From: Sorangium cellulosum
GTDB lineage: Bacteria; Myxococcota_A; Polyangia; Polyangiales; Polyangiaceae
Length of the DNA: 64,000 bases
Assembly: GCF_002950945.1 (NCBI RefSeq)
Contig: NZ_CP012673.1
Location: 5,641,001 to 5,705,000, forward strand
Direction: 5' to 3'
Shown here: piece by piece, positions 1 to 7,736 of the stretch
How the letters are laid out: each line of letters starts with the position of its first letter
How positions within the stretch are numbered: position 1 is the stretch's first letter
Made by a program: the position numbers and the translations under genes
Notes under the pieces: model-generated
Database searches by the model: none
Seen by the model: the letters and a program-made list of their open reading frames with translations, nothing else
Told to the model about the DNA's origin: nothing

Positions 1-231
1 GGGATCCGCGTGAACGCGGTCGCGCCCACGGTCGTCACGGGCACGGAGATGGTCGATCAGATGATGCGGGACCACCCCGGGCTGATGGATCCGTACATCG
101 CCGACATCCCGGCGGGCCGCCCGGCCCGGGTGGAGGAGGTCGCGCGGGTCATCACGTGGCTCTGCTCGGACGACGCGGCGTTCGTGAACGGGCACTCGCT
201 CCCGGTCGATGGAGGCCAGCTGTCGAAGTAG
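1..231 (+). CDS. Short-chain dehydrogenase/reductase, C-terminal part
   Basis: The reading frame is open from the first base of the window, so the 5' end lies outside; only the last 76 residues are seen. They start with RVNAVAPTVVTG, the segment that follows the catalytic Tyr-x3-Lys in classical SDR enzymes, and end with the usual tail (ARVITWLCSDDAAFVNGHSL then VDGG). The cofactor-binding GxxxGxG motif and the catalytic residues are upstream and cannot be checked. Substrate unknown. It is followed by a 113-base gap and then by the T6SS-related genes, with which it has no obvious functional link. Confidence 0.9.
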   Translation, partial: GIRVNAVAPTVVTGTEMVDQMMRDHPGLMDPYIADIPAGRPARVEEVARVITWLCSDDAAFVNGHSLPVDGGQLSK

Positions 232-344
232 GCCCGCGGGCCGGAGCTCGGCGGTCTCCGCGCTGGAGGCGCCGGGCTCCGAGAACTTGGAGCTCCTGTC
301 CCTGCCGGATAGTGTCGCTCTCGCTCGCCTCGCGAGAGCGCGCC

Positions 345-1424
345 ATGGAGCTCGTCAACGCCACCCCCGTTCCCGCGAGGTTGTTCGTCGCCCGGCTGCT
401 CGGCGGCGCGCACCGCGCCGGGATGATCGTGGCCAAGGCGACGTTCCGGGTGACGCCGCGGGGCCCGGCGCTCGACACCCAGGATCCCGTCCCGCTCCTC
501 GCCGAGGACCGCGAGACCGAGCTCGGCCTGCTCCCCCGCGACGACCTGCCCCGCCGCGACGAGGCGTTCGAGGTGGCCCTGCTCGGCGCCGCCTACGCGC
601 CGCGCGGCCGCCCCGTGCAGCGGATGACCGTCGGCCTGTCCGTGGGCGACGAGCGCCGCGAGCTCGCGATCTTCGGCGACCGCCGCTGGGAGGGCCGCGA
701 CGGCGAGCGGAGGATCGGGCCCGCCGCGCCCTTCACGCGCATGCCGCTCACGTACGAGCGCGCCTTCGGAGGGCGCGCCGAGGTCGAGATCGACCAGGAG
801 GCCTTCGTCGAGGTCTCGGACCTCCGCAACCCGCGCGGGCGCGGCTTCGATCCAGGCCCGCCCGCGCGAGGCCTCGCCGAGATGCTCCGCGCGCCCGAGG
901 GGTATCCGCGCCACGACGAGGAGCGCCTCCTCCCCAACGTGGAGGACCCCGCGGCGCCGATCCGCGCCTGGGACGACGCGCCCGATCCCGCCTCCTGGGC
1001 CCCGGTGCCCATGGAGTCCGCGATCCACGCCGCGCGCTCGGTGCGGCCGCCCGAGCCGCAGGATCCGATCGCGCCGGGGAAGATGCCGCCGATGGAGATC
1101 CGCGAGGCGGTCTTCCACCGGGCGCACCCGACGTGGATCGTCTCCCGCCCGGAGCCCGGGAGCGTGGTGACGATGAGCGGCCTCACCCCGGATCGAGAGG
1201 TCGTCTCTTTCCGGCTCCCCGCGCTGCGGGTCGTCATCGATTACGTCGCCGGGATCCGCACCGGGACGCGGGAGCTCACCCCGCAGCTCCTCCTGCTCCT
1301 GCCGGAAGAGGGGCGCTTCTACCTCGTGTTCCGGCACGCGTTCATGTTCGAGTACCCGAGCGCGGAGCGCTCGATGCGCCTGCGCCTCCTGGACGGCGGG
1401 GCCGGCGCCGCGGAGAGGAGCTGA
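345..1424 (+). CDS. DUF2169 protein, T6SS-associated
   Basis: 359 residues. The ATG at 345 (MELVNATPVPARLF) is chosen because DUF2169 proteins typically begin with a short NxTPF-like segment; an upstream in-frame extension reads as low-complexity Arg-rich sequence. Typical family features are present: an early VAKATFRVT strand, a central PFTRMPLTYERAFGG segment, and a beta-rich C-terminal half. DUF2169 genes recur beside vgrG and PAAR-type genes and are thought to act as adaptors or chaperones that load the T6SS spike; that role is known from context of the family, not from this sequence. The stop is followed after 3 bases by the ATG of the next gene, so the two are probably cotranscribed. 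A second DUF2169 copy lies at 2297. Confidence 0.85.
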   Translation: MELVNATPVPARLFVARLLGGAHRAGMIVAKATFRVTPRGPALDTQDPVPLLAEDRETELGLLPRDDLPRRDEAFEVALLGAAYAPRGRPVQRMTVGLSVGDERRELAIFGDRRWEGRDGERRIGPAAPFTRMPLTYERAFGGRAEVEIDQEAFVEVSDLRNPRGRGFDPGPPARGLAEMLRAPEGYPRHDEERLLPNVEDPAAPIRAWDDAPDPASWAPVPMESAIHAARSVRPPEPQDPIAPGKMPPMEIREAVFHRAHPTWIVSRPEPGSVVTMSGLTPDREVVSFRLPALRVVIDYVAGIRTGTRELTPQLLLLLPEEGRFYLVFRHAFMFEYPSAERSMRLRLLDGGAGAAERS

Positions 1425-1427
1425 TCC

Positions 1428-2372
1428 ATGAGCGTCCCCGTGCCCGTCTGCCGCTCGGCGGACGTCAGCGTCGGCTACTCGACGCACCTTTACCATCCGA
1501 TCCCGCCCCCGCCCACGCCGCCCGTGCCCACGTATGCGATCGAGATCGTGCTCTCGCAGTCGTGGCCTCCGGGCGTGGGTCTCGGCTCGGTGAAGAAGAC
1601 GAGCAGCGTGCTCTGCGGCGGCCTCGCCCTCATGCTGGCAGGACACGACTGCGGCAAGCTCATCCCGCAGATCACGATCCCGCTCAACAACGCGCTGCTC
1701 CCCACCTTCCTGCCGACGTCGAAGCGGAAGGTCATCGTCACCTGCTTCTCCGTGCGGATGAACGGCTTCCCGGCGGCCTGCATGAGCCTCCGGCCCCCGC
1801 TCTCCTGCGGACAGCCGATGTCGATGCCGCTCTCGCTGACGGTGACGAACTTCTACCTCAACGTCCTCGTCGGCGTGTCGGCCGCCGATGTCGTCGGCGC
1901 GCTGATCGCCACGGCCGGGACGATGGTCATCGATTACCTGTTCTTCCGGCCGCCCGGCGTGGACCTCACCCCCGGAGAGGAATGGATGAAGGCGGCGCTC
2001 GGCACGGCGGTCGGGCTCGGGGCCAGCGCCGCGCAGCACCTCATCGATCCGCGTTATCCGGTCAAGGGTGAGTTCGGGTTCAAGGCCCTCGGCGCGGAGT
2101 GGAAGGTGGGCATCTCCTGCCTGTCCACGGACACGAAGAACAACCCCTCTCAGGTGAGCGTCGGCGCCGAGCTCACGCTCGCCGAGCACAAGGGGACCGG
2201 CAGCTCGCTCAAGCTGTCGGAGTCGAGGTCGTATACCTGGGACGCCGGCGGCGATACCACCAAGGAAGGCGACAAACACACGGTCGGCGCGCCCCCTTGC
2301 GGGAGACGTACGACGCCCTGCTCGACCTCTTCCCCTGGGAGGGAGGGCGCCCGGCCGCGTACGTGCTCGTGA
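1428..2372 (+). CDS. PAAR-like T6SS-associated protein, C-terminus apparently disrupted
   Basis: 314 residues as read. The sequence starts immediately after the first DUF2169 gene. It is rich in Gly/Pro with a Cys/His segment (VLCGGLALMLAGHDCGKLIP) resembling PAAR-like or DUF4150 proteins that cap VgrG spikes; a hydrophobic stretch lies near residues 143-168. Family assignment rests on context and general pattern, not on a clear motif match. From about residue 285 onward the reading frame turns into Ser/Arg/Pro-rich sequence that is the shifted frame of the following DUF2169 gene, and its stop lies 76 bases inside that gene. This suggests that the true stop of this gene is missing, by a small deletion or an assembly error. 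Confidence 0.6.
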   Translation: MSVPVPVCRSADVSVGYSTHLYHPIPPPPTPPVPTYAIEIVLSQSWPPGVGLGSVKKTSSVLCGGLALMLAGHDCGKLIPQITIPLNNALLPTFLPTSKRKVIVTCFSVRMNGFPAACMSLRPPLSCGQPMSMPLSLTVTNFYLNVLVGVSAADVVGALIATAGTMVIDYLFFRPPGVDLTPGEEWMKAALGTAVGLGASAAQHLIDPRYPVKGEFGFKALGAEWKVGISCLSTDTKNNPSQVSVGAELTLAEHKGTGSSLKLSESRSYTWDAGGDTTKEGDKHTVGAPPCGRRTTPCSTSSPGREGARPRTCS

Positions 2373-3547
2373 AGCAGACGTACACGATCGCCGGCGAGAC
2401 CTGTGTGCTCGCGCCGCCCCGGCCGCTCTTCCACGACCTCCGCGACGAGACGCTGGCGCCCCGGCTCCGCCCCGGCACGGACTACTGGCCTCACAAACAG
2501 GCGACCGATTTCGTGGTTCGCGGCGCCGCGTGCGCCCCCGGGGGAAAACCCGTCTCCGCGATGACCGTGTCCGCGGGCCTCGGCGGCGCGTCGAAGCGGA
2601 TCGCCGTCTTCGGCCGCCGGGCGATCCGCTGGACCGCCGCGGGCGCGCCGGTCATCGGGGAGCCGGAGCCGTTCACGCGCGTGCCGATCACCTACGAGAA
2701 CGCCTATGGCGGCGTCGACGCCCGGGTGCGGCCGGGAGCGGAGGTGAGCCCGCCGCAGGCCGCGATGGCCGCGATGCGGATCGACCATCCGGGCATGTAT
2801 CCCCGCAACCCGTACGGCAAGGGCTACCTCGTCCTGGCCGGGCCGCTCCCGGGCGCCGAGATGCCCAACCTCGAGGACCCGGCGGATCTGCTCGCGCCCG
2901 AGCGCCTCGCCTCCGGCGATCCCGCGCGGTGGTACGAGCGCCCGCTCCCGGCCTGCTTCGACTGGGTGCCGGCGATGACCTTCCCGCGATACCACTTCTT
3001 CGGTCCGCGGGTCGACCCGTGGTTCCCTGCGCCCGACGACGCGCGTCTGCCCGAGGTGCGCCTCGGCATCCTCCCGGCGGGGTACCGGTCCGGGCGCCCG
3101 ACCGGCGTCGCGCCGCGCTTCTTCCAGGAGGCGCCGCCCGGCTTCGTGCTCGCGGACGTGCGCGGGGACGAGCCCGTGCGGATCGAGGGGATGCACCCGG
3201 AGCGCGCGGCGATCACGTTCAGGCTCCCCGGGCCGCCGCCGGCCGTGGAGTTCTCGATCGAGGGGCGCCGCGCCGCCGTGCCGGTGCGGACCCACAGCGT
3301 CGTCGTCGAGCCCGAGGCCGGAGAGCTCTATCTGCTCTACGCGGCCACCGTCGAGCTCCCGCGCCCGTTTCTTCCTGGAGTGCACAAGTACATCCCGATT
3401 GAAGTGTCGATCGGCAACGATCGCCCGATCGCCTACGAGCCGCCGCCGACCGTGCGCGACCAGCTCGCGGCGGCGGGGGCCCAGACTCGACCCGTGGCGA
3501 CGCAGCCCGCCGCGCCCCCTCGGGCGGCGAACCGAGGAGGTGAGTGA
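2297..3547 (+). CDS. Second DUF2169 protein, start uncertain
   Basis: About 416 residues from a TTG at 2297, the only reasonable start codon near the beginning of the recognisable domain (ETYDALLDLFPWEGGRP followed by VLVKQTYTI). Central landmarks match the first copy: PFTRVPITYENAYGG versus PFTRMPLTYERAFGG, and PNLEDPADLL versus PNVEDPAAPI. No ATG or good ribosome binding site precedes it; the nearest AAGGAAGG is about 28 bases upstream. The N-terminus therefore may have been lost in the same event that removed the stop of the preceding gene. The stop TGA overlaps the ATG of the next small frame (TGATG). Confidence 0.75.
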   Translation: MRETYDALLDLFPWEGGRPAAYVLVKQTYTIAGETCVLAPPRPLFHDLRDETLAPRLRPGTDYWPHKQATDFVVRGAACAPGGKPVSAMTVSAGLGGASKRIAVFGRRAIRWTAAGAPVIGEPEPFTRVPITYENAYGGVDARVRPGAEVSPPQAAMAAMRIDHPGMYPRNPYGKGYLVLAGPLPGAEMPNLEDPADLLAPERLASGDPARWYERPLPACFDWVPAMTFPRYHFFGPRVDPWFPAPDDARLPEVRLGILPAGYRSGRPTGVAPRFFQEAPPGFVLADVRGDEPVRIEGMHPERAAITFRLPGPPPAVEFSIEGRRAAVPVRTHSVVVEPEAGELYLLYAATVELPRPFLPGVHKYIPIEVSIGNDRPIAYEPPPTVRDQLAAAGAQTRPVATQPAAPPRAANRGGE

Positions 3548-3710
3548 TGCAGCAGCGATCGGAGCCGAGCTCCGCCGTCTTCGAGGAGCTGTCCCCCATC
3601 GACGAGCTCGTCGCCGCGCCGCCGCCGCGGGCCCAGGGCGCCGCCGCGATCGGCGCGGGGGTGCGAGCGACGATGTGGTCGTCCAGGGCGAGACGATCAA
3701 CCTGAACTGA
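3547..3710 (+). pseudogene. Small T6SS-cluster gene, probably frameshifted
   Basis: The ATG at 3547 overlaps the upstream stop and opens a frame of 52 residues (MQQRSEPSSAVFEELSPIDE and onward) that stops at 3705 in Arg/Ser-rich sequence. In the other forward frame the DNA from about 3663 encodes SDDVVVQGETINLN and a stop at 3710. That ending resembles the strand-rich end of VgrG downstream (GGVVNLNC). A one-base change in the G run at about 3658-3662 would join the two into one acidic protein of about 54 residues. Either the gene is broken or the sequence has an indel error. Confidence 0.45.
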
Positions 3711-3789
3711 CGGGCGCGCGGGGCGGCGGCGCGCGCCGGCCGGGGCCGGCCGCGGCGCTCGACGGAACCATCGAGGAGAGGATCAGCGC

Positions 3790-5970
3790 ATGGCCAAGGA
3801 TTACGCGTTTGCCTGGGAGGGGGCCAATCACCCGGAGGGGCCCTGGCATCACCTCCGTGTGGTCGAGCTTCGCGGCCGGGAGGCGATGAGCGAGCTCTAC
3901 ACGTTCGAGATCGAGCTCATGCGCCTCCCGGACGCGCCGGACGTCGACGTCGCCGACCTCGTGGGCCGCGCGGCCGCGCTGCGGATCGAGACCAACACGA
4001 GCCCTGCCTCGCGCATCGTGCACGGGCTCATCGCCTCGGCCGAGGAGCTCGGGGAGCTCCAGGAGGGCACGCGTTACCGCGTCGCGCTCGCGCCGCCGCT
4101 GCTCCGCGCCACGATGATGAAGAAGAGCATCATCTACCTGGAGAAGACGCTCCAGCAGATCGTCGAGCAGGTCCTCTCGCGCACCTCGTGGGGGGCGGGC
4201 CTCGAGCCTTCGTCGGGCGGCGGCGAGCAGGACGGCGGCGATCTCGGCGGCTTCCAGCCCGCGCGCCAGACGTTCGCGTGGCGCGTCGTGGACATGAGCC
4301 GTATCGCCGACCCGGAGGCGCGCCCGTATTGCGTGCAGTACGAGGAGAGCGATTTCGCGTTCGTCTCGCGCCTGCTCGAGGAAGAGGGCATCTCGTACCA
4401 CTTCGAGCACACGGCGCGCGAGTGCACCCTCGTCCTCTCGGACTTCGACGGTGGGCGCGCGCTCATCGACCCGACGAGCCCGCTCGGGCCGGGCATCCTC
4501 GGGCGCGAGGTGCGCGACGTGCGCGTCGGCGCCCGCGTGCGACCGAGGTCGGCCTCGCTCAACGATTACAGCTGGCGAAGGCCGCAGCTCGACCTCGTCG
4601 CCGTCTCTCCCGCGGGCGTCACCGACTTCCAGACCCACGAGCACCCCGGGCGCTACGAGCACTCGAAGGAGCTCGGGGAGCGCCTCGCGGAGAAGCGGCA
4701 GCAGCGCCTCGACACCGAGCGCGCGTGGGCGGCGGCGAGCGCGTCGTGCCGGCTGCTCGGTGCGGGCTCGGTCTTCCAGCTGGATCACCCGAGCTCGAAG
4801 TGGAGCGGCCGCTACCTCGTCACCGCGATCGAGCACGTCGGCCACGAGCGGGAGAACTTCGCGACGCGGGGGGCCGAGCAGGAGCCGTACGCCGCCCACT
4901 TCGAGGCGATCCGCTGCGGCGAGAAGGGGCAGGACGGCGAGTCGAACTTCCGGCCCGCACGGCGGACGCCGCGGCCGCGGATCTCGGGCAGCCAGACGGC
5001 GGTCGTCACCGCGGATCCGTCGTCCGCCGGGGCGGAGATCCACCTCGGCGGGCCGGAGGACATCGGCTGCGTCCGGCTGAGGTTCCACTGGGATCTCGAC
5101 AGCGGCCGGCTCGAGAAGGAGCCGAGCTCCTGCTGGGTCCGCGTGAGCCAGCTCTTCGCCGGCGCGGCGGGGCACGGCGCGCTGTGGCACCCGCGGGTCG
5201 GCAACGAGGTGATCGTCGATTTCCTCGACGGGGATCCGGATCGCCCGATCGTGACGGGCCGCGTGTACAACGGCGCGAACCTGCCCCCGGAGAACCCGAC
5301 GCGGCGCCCGACGTACAGCGCCATCAAGAGCTACACGAGCCCGTTCGACGGCAACTTCAACATGCTCGCGTTCGAGGACGCGGCGGGCAAGGAGCAGATC
5401 GTCCTGCACGCGGCGCGCGACCTCGACGAGACGGTGAAGCGCAACGCGTCGCGCGCGGTGGGCGTCGACGACGCGACCCAGGTGGGCGGGGACCAGTCCG
5501 TGCAGGTCACGGGATCGCAGTCGACGAGCGCCGGCTCGGTCTCGGTGAGCTCCGGATCGACGGTGATGATCACCGCGAGCTCGGACCTCTCGGCCATCGC
5601 GCAGGGCGGCGTGCTCACGGCGTCGGCCGGCACGAACCTCATCGCGTCGGCCGGGGCCAACGCCGTGCTCGGCGCGACGGCGGAGACGCAGGTGGTCGGC
5701 GGGAGCAGGGTCACGGTGGGCGCGCCGGTCGTGGACGTGAACGGCGAGGGCAACGTCAACGTGGGCGCCCCGTGGATCGACATCAAGGGCGTCGCCAAGG
5801 TCCGCGCCGGCGCGGCGATCGTGGAGGTGAACGGCGTGACGGTGCTGATCAACGGCGGCGGGTCGATCGCGATCACGGGCGGCACGGTGACCGTCTCCGG
5901 CACCACGGTGAACGTGAAGGGGAGCGGCACCGTGAACGTGAGCGGCGGCGTCGTGAACCTCAACTGCTGA
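3790..5970 (+). CDS. vgrG: T6SS spike protein VgrG
   Basis: 726 residues, preceded by a GAGAGGAT ribosome binding site. The N-terminal half matches the gp27/gp44-like part of VgrG (RLLEEEGISYHFEH near residue 196, SDFDG), followed by the gp5-like OB fold (CVRLRFHWDLD; CWVRVSQLFAG; WHPRVGNEVIVDFLDGDPDR) and a repetitive Val/Gly/Thr/Asn-rich beta-helix tail (residues about 560-726). This is the membrane-piercing tip trimer of the type VI secretion system. No extra C-terminal enzymatic domain is seen, so it is probably a structural VgrG with cargo carried by a neighbour. No sheath, tube or baseplate genes lie in this window, so this is an accessory vgrG island or the edge of a larger cluster. 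Confidence 0.95.
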   Translation: MAKDYAFAWEGANHPEGPWHHLRVVELRGREAMSELYTFEIELMRLPDAPDVDVADLVGRAAALRIETNTSPASRIVHGLIASAEELGELQEGTRYRVALAPPLLRATMMKKSIIYLEKTLQQIVEQVLSRTSWGAGLEPSSGGGEQDGGDLGGFQPARQTFAWRVVDMSRIADPEARPYCVQYEESDFAFVSRLLEEEGISYHFEHTARECTLVLSDFDGGRALIDPTSPLGPGILGREVRDVRVGARVRPRSASLNDYSWRRPQLDLVAVSPAGVTDFQTHEHPGRYEHSKELGERLAEKRQQRLDTERAWAAASASCRLLGAGSVFQLDHPSSKWSGRYLVTAIEHVGHERENFATRGAEQEPYAAHFEAIRCGEKGQDGESNFRPARRTPRPRISGSQTAVVTADPSSAGAEIHLGGPEDIGCVRLRFHWDLDSGRLEKEPSSCWVRVSQLFAGAAGHGALWHPRVGNEVIVDFLDGDPDRPIVTGRVYNGANLPPENPTRRPTYSAIKSYTSPFDGNFNMLAFEDAAGKEQIVLHAARDLDETVKRNASRAVGVDDATQVGGDQSVQVTGSQSTSAGSVSVSSGSTVMITASSDLSAIAQGGVLTASAGTNLIASAGANAVLGATAETQVVGGSRVTVGAPVVDVNGEGNVNVGAPWIDIKGVAKVRAGAAIVEVNGVTVLINGGGSIAITGGTVTVSGTTVNVKGSGTVNVSGGVVNLNC

Positions 5971-6010
5971 GCGAAGTCCAGGCGGGCGCGTCGTGAACCG
6001 AGAGGATGGG

Positions 6011-7288
6011 ATGACCGGAGGGGTGAGCGAGCCGTTCGAGCAGGCGGAGACGCGCGGGGGGCTCACCCTCGAGCGTTACGCCGAGATCATGGCCCATGTG
6101 CGGCACTTCCCGCGGGCCAGGTCGCCGGAGGTGCTGGAGCGGCTCGGCCTGACCGAGGCGCGATGGGAGGACATCGTCCTGGCCTGGACCGACGCCCTCG
6201 CCGCGGAGAGCGCGCTCGAGGAAGAGGCGCTGTCGCGGCGCTTCGGCACCGCGTTCGTGGCGACGGCCGCGCGGCTGAAGAAGGAGCAGCCGGCGCTGCC
6301 CAGCCTCGGTCTGCTGCCCGAGGAGCGCGCGTCCGCGCCGGCCGCCGGGGCGGGCGCCGTCGAAGGAGAGCGCGGCGGCGAGGGAGAGCGCGAAGCGCTC
6401 CCGACGGCGGCTCCAGCGCCAACCGCGCCGCGGATCGAGAGGCCGAGTTACGCGATCGCGGCGGCGCAGTCCCCGCCGACCGCCGCAGCGCCGGGGGTGG
6501 CGGTTCCGCCGGTCGTGCCGCCGGCGGTGGTATCGCCGCCCGCCGCAGCGCCGGCACCGGCGGTGGTATCGCCGCCCGCCGCAGCGCCGGGGGCGGCGGT
6601 TCCGCCGGTCGTGCCGCCGGCGATGGTGCCGCCGGCCATCGTGCGCCCGCCGGTCGATCCCTCCGCCGTGCCCGTGGGGATGCGGCAGTTCAGCAGCATC
6701 CAGCAGACCCATCCCGTCGCCGATGCAGGCAAGGGCGCGGCGCTCCCCTTCGAGACGCCGAGCCCCGGAGCGCCGCCTCCTGTCGCCGAGCGCGCGGCGT
6801 CGCCCGCGGAGGCCGCGGCCGGACCGCGGAGGGCCGCTCCGGTGGGGCGCGAGACCGAGGACATCTCCTCCGTGATGGCGAACCTGCGCCAGCAAGGGAC
6901 CGTGCTTCCTTTCGCGCCGTCGGCAAAGCCGGCGCAGCCTGCCCGGGCGCCGGAGACGGTGCAGGCCCCCAGGGCGCCGGAGACGGCGCAGGCCCCCAGG
7001 GCGCCGGAGACGGCGCGCCCTCCGCAGGGCCCACCGGCGGCCGCGCCCGCAGGCTCCGCGGGGCCGAGCTCACCGACGCTCTCGCTCGAGCAGTATGCCT
7101 CGCTGTGTGTCGAGCTGACCCTCCACCCCGGGAGGGTGGAAGAGACGCTCAAGCGTTACCGGATCAACGAGGAGCAGCGAGCGAAGCTCGATGCCTACTG
7201 GCAGGCGCGGATCGCGGGCGATCCGGGCGTCGCGAGCGCGTGGAAACGCGCTTATGTCTTCTACCGAGATTGGCTGCTCAAGCGATGA
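6011..7288 (+). CDS. Proline/alanine-rich protein with related N- and C-terminal domains
   Basis: 425 residues from the ATG at 6011, which has GAGAGG just upstream; a GTG at 5993 is a weaker alternative. The N-terminal 70 residues (LTLERYAEIMAHV...VLERLGLTEARW) and C-terminal 70 residues (LSLEQYASLCVELTLHP...TLKRYRINEEQR) align as a duplicated helical domain: L-x-LE-x-YA, a Pro, an L-x-R-x and a conserved Trp. Between them lie about 280 residues of Pro/Ala/Val-rich, probably disordered linker containing tandem repeats. It follows vgrG by 40 bases and is probably in the same operon. The function is unknown; a role in binding two copies of a partner around the VgrG spike would fit the layout but is a guess. 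Confidence 0.75.
   Translation: MTGGVSEPFEQAETRGGLTLERYAEIMAHVRHFPRARSPEVLERLGLTEARWEDIVLAWTDALAAESALEEEALSRRFGTAFVATAARLKKEQPALPSLGLLPEERASAPAAGAGAVEGERGGEGEREALPTAAPAPTAPRIERPSYAIAAAQSPPTAAAPGVAVPPVVPPAVVSPPAAAPAPAVVSPPAAAPGAAVPPVVPPAMVPPAIVRPPVDPSAVPVGMRQFSSIQQTHPVADAGKGAALPFETPSPGAPPPVAERAASPAEAAAGPRRAAPVGRETEDISSVMANLRQQGTVLPFAPSAKPAQPARAPETVQAPRAPETAQAPRAPETARPPQGPPAAAPAGSAGPSSPTLSLEQYASLCVELTLHPGRVEETLKRYRINEEQRAKLDAYWQARIAGDPGVASAWKRAYVFYRDWLLKR
6947..7016 (+). repeat. 27-bp tandem repeat inside the linker of the post-vgrG gene
   Basis: Two full units (6947-6973 and 6974-7000, one base different) and a 16-base partial third. The unit is a multiple of three and encodes an APETxQAPR-type peptide, so copy-number change would keep the frame. 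A second repeated block in the same linker (about 6482-6640) encodes VVSPPAAAP-type units. Confidence 0.8.
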
Positions 7289-7309
7289 TGGATCTCTCTT
7301 CACGCCGGG

Positions 7310-7678
7310 GTTGACGGCGTAAGCAGCCTCCCTGACACGCGCGGCCTCGAGGAGCTCCGGGGTAAGCTCGCGAGCGTACTCGCGCCTGGCGACGTCGCCT
7401 ACGTCCGGGAGGGCGACTACTCGGGCGGCACCACCTGCGACGTCACCCATGACGACTTGCCCATCACGTGCGCCTTGCCCCTCGCGCACCTCGCCAGGCC
7501 CGGCACTGCGGATCGCCCCATCGCCGTCGTCGGGTACCCTGGCGAGCGCCCGCGCGTCGGCCTGCTCGGCGGCGACGTGACGCCGCTGCCGCCATCCGTG
7601 CGCCTGGACTACGGCGGCCTGCCCCGCGTGCTCGGCGCCGTGGTCGACCTCGGCGCGCACGAGCGTGTGCCGGAGTAG
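7310..7678 (+). pseudogene. 5'-less coding remnant
   Basis: In the same frame as the preceding gene but after its stop (7286-7288), about 122 codons run open to a TAG at 7676-7678 with normal codon use for this genome (strong GC3) and a protein-like sequence (APGDVAYVREGDYSGG; RPIAVVGYPGERPRVGLLGG; LGAVVDLGAHERVPE). No ATG or GTG starts it; the only internal candidate is a TTG at 7457 without a convincing ribosome binding site. I do not recognise the family. It reads as the C-terminal end of a gene whose front has been lost, next to the YhcG nuclease gene. Confidence 0.35.
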
Positions 7679-7736
7679 CTCCGCCGCTGCGTTTGCCTGG
7701 CGCTGAGCCGGGGCTCCTATCGACTGGCGTGCTCTC

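Noticed and set aside
57..2279. Very long minus-strand open frame opposite the DUF2169 and PAAR-like genes
   Set aside because: Arg/His/Gly/Glu-rich composition typical of the antisense of GC-rich genes; the plus-strand genes have family motifs and normal codon bias.
3697..6066. 789-codon minus-strand frame opposite vgrG
   Set aside because: It mirrors vgrG, which is well supported; no domain pattern in the antisense reading.
7070..7660. 196-codon minus-strand frame across the end of the post-vgrG gene and the remnant
   Set aside because: It overlaps the conserved C-terminal domain in antisense, and the plus-strand reading of 7310-7678 looks more like protein.
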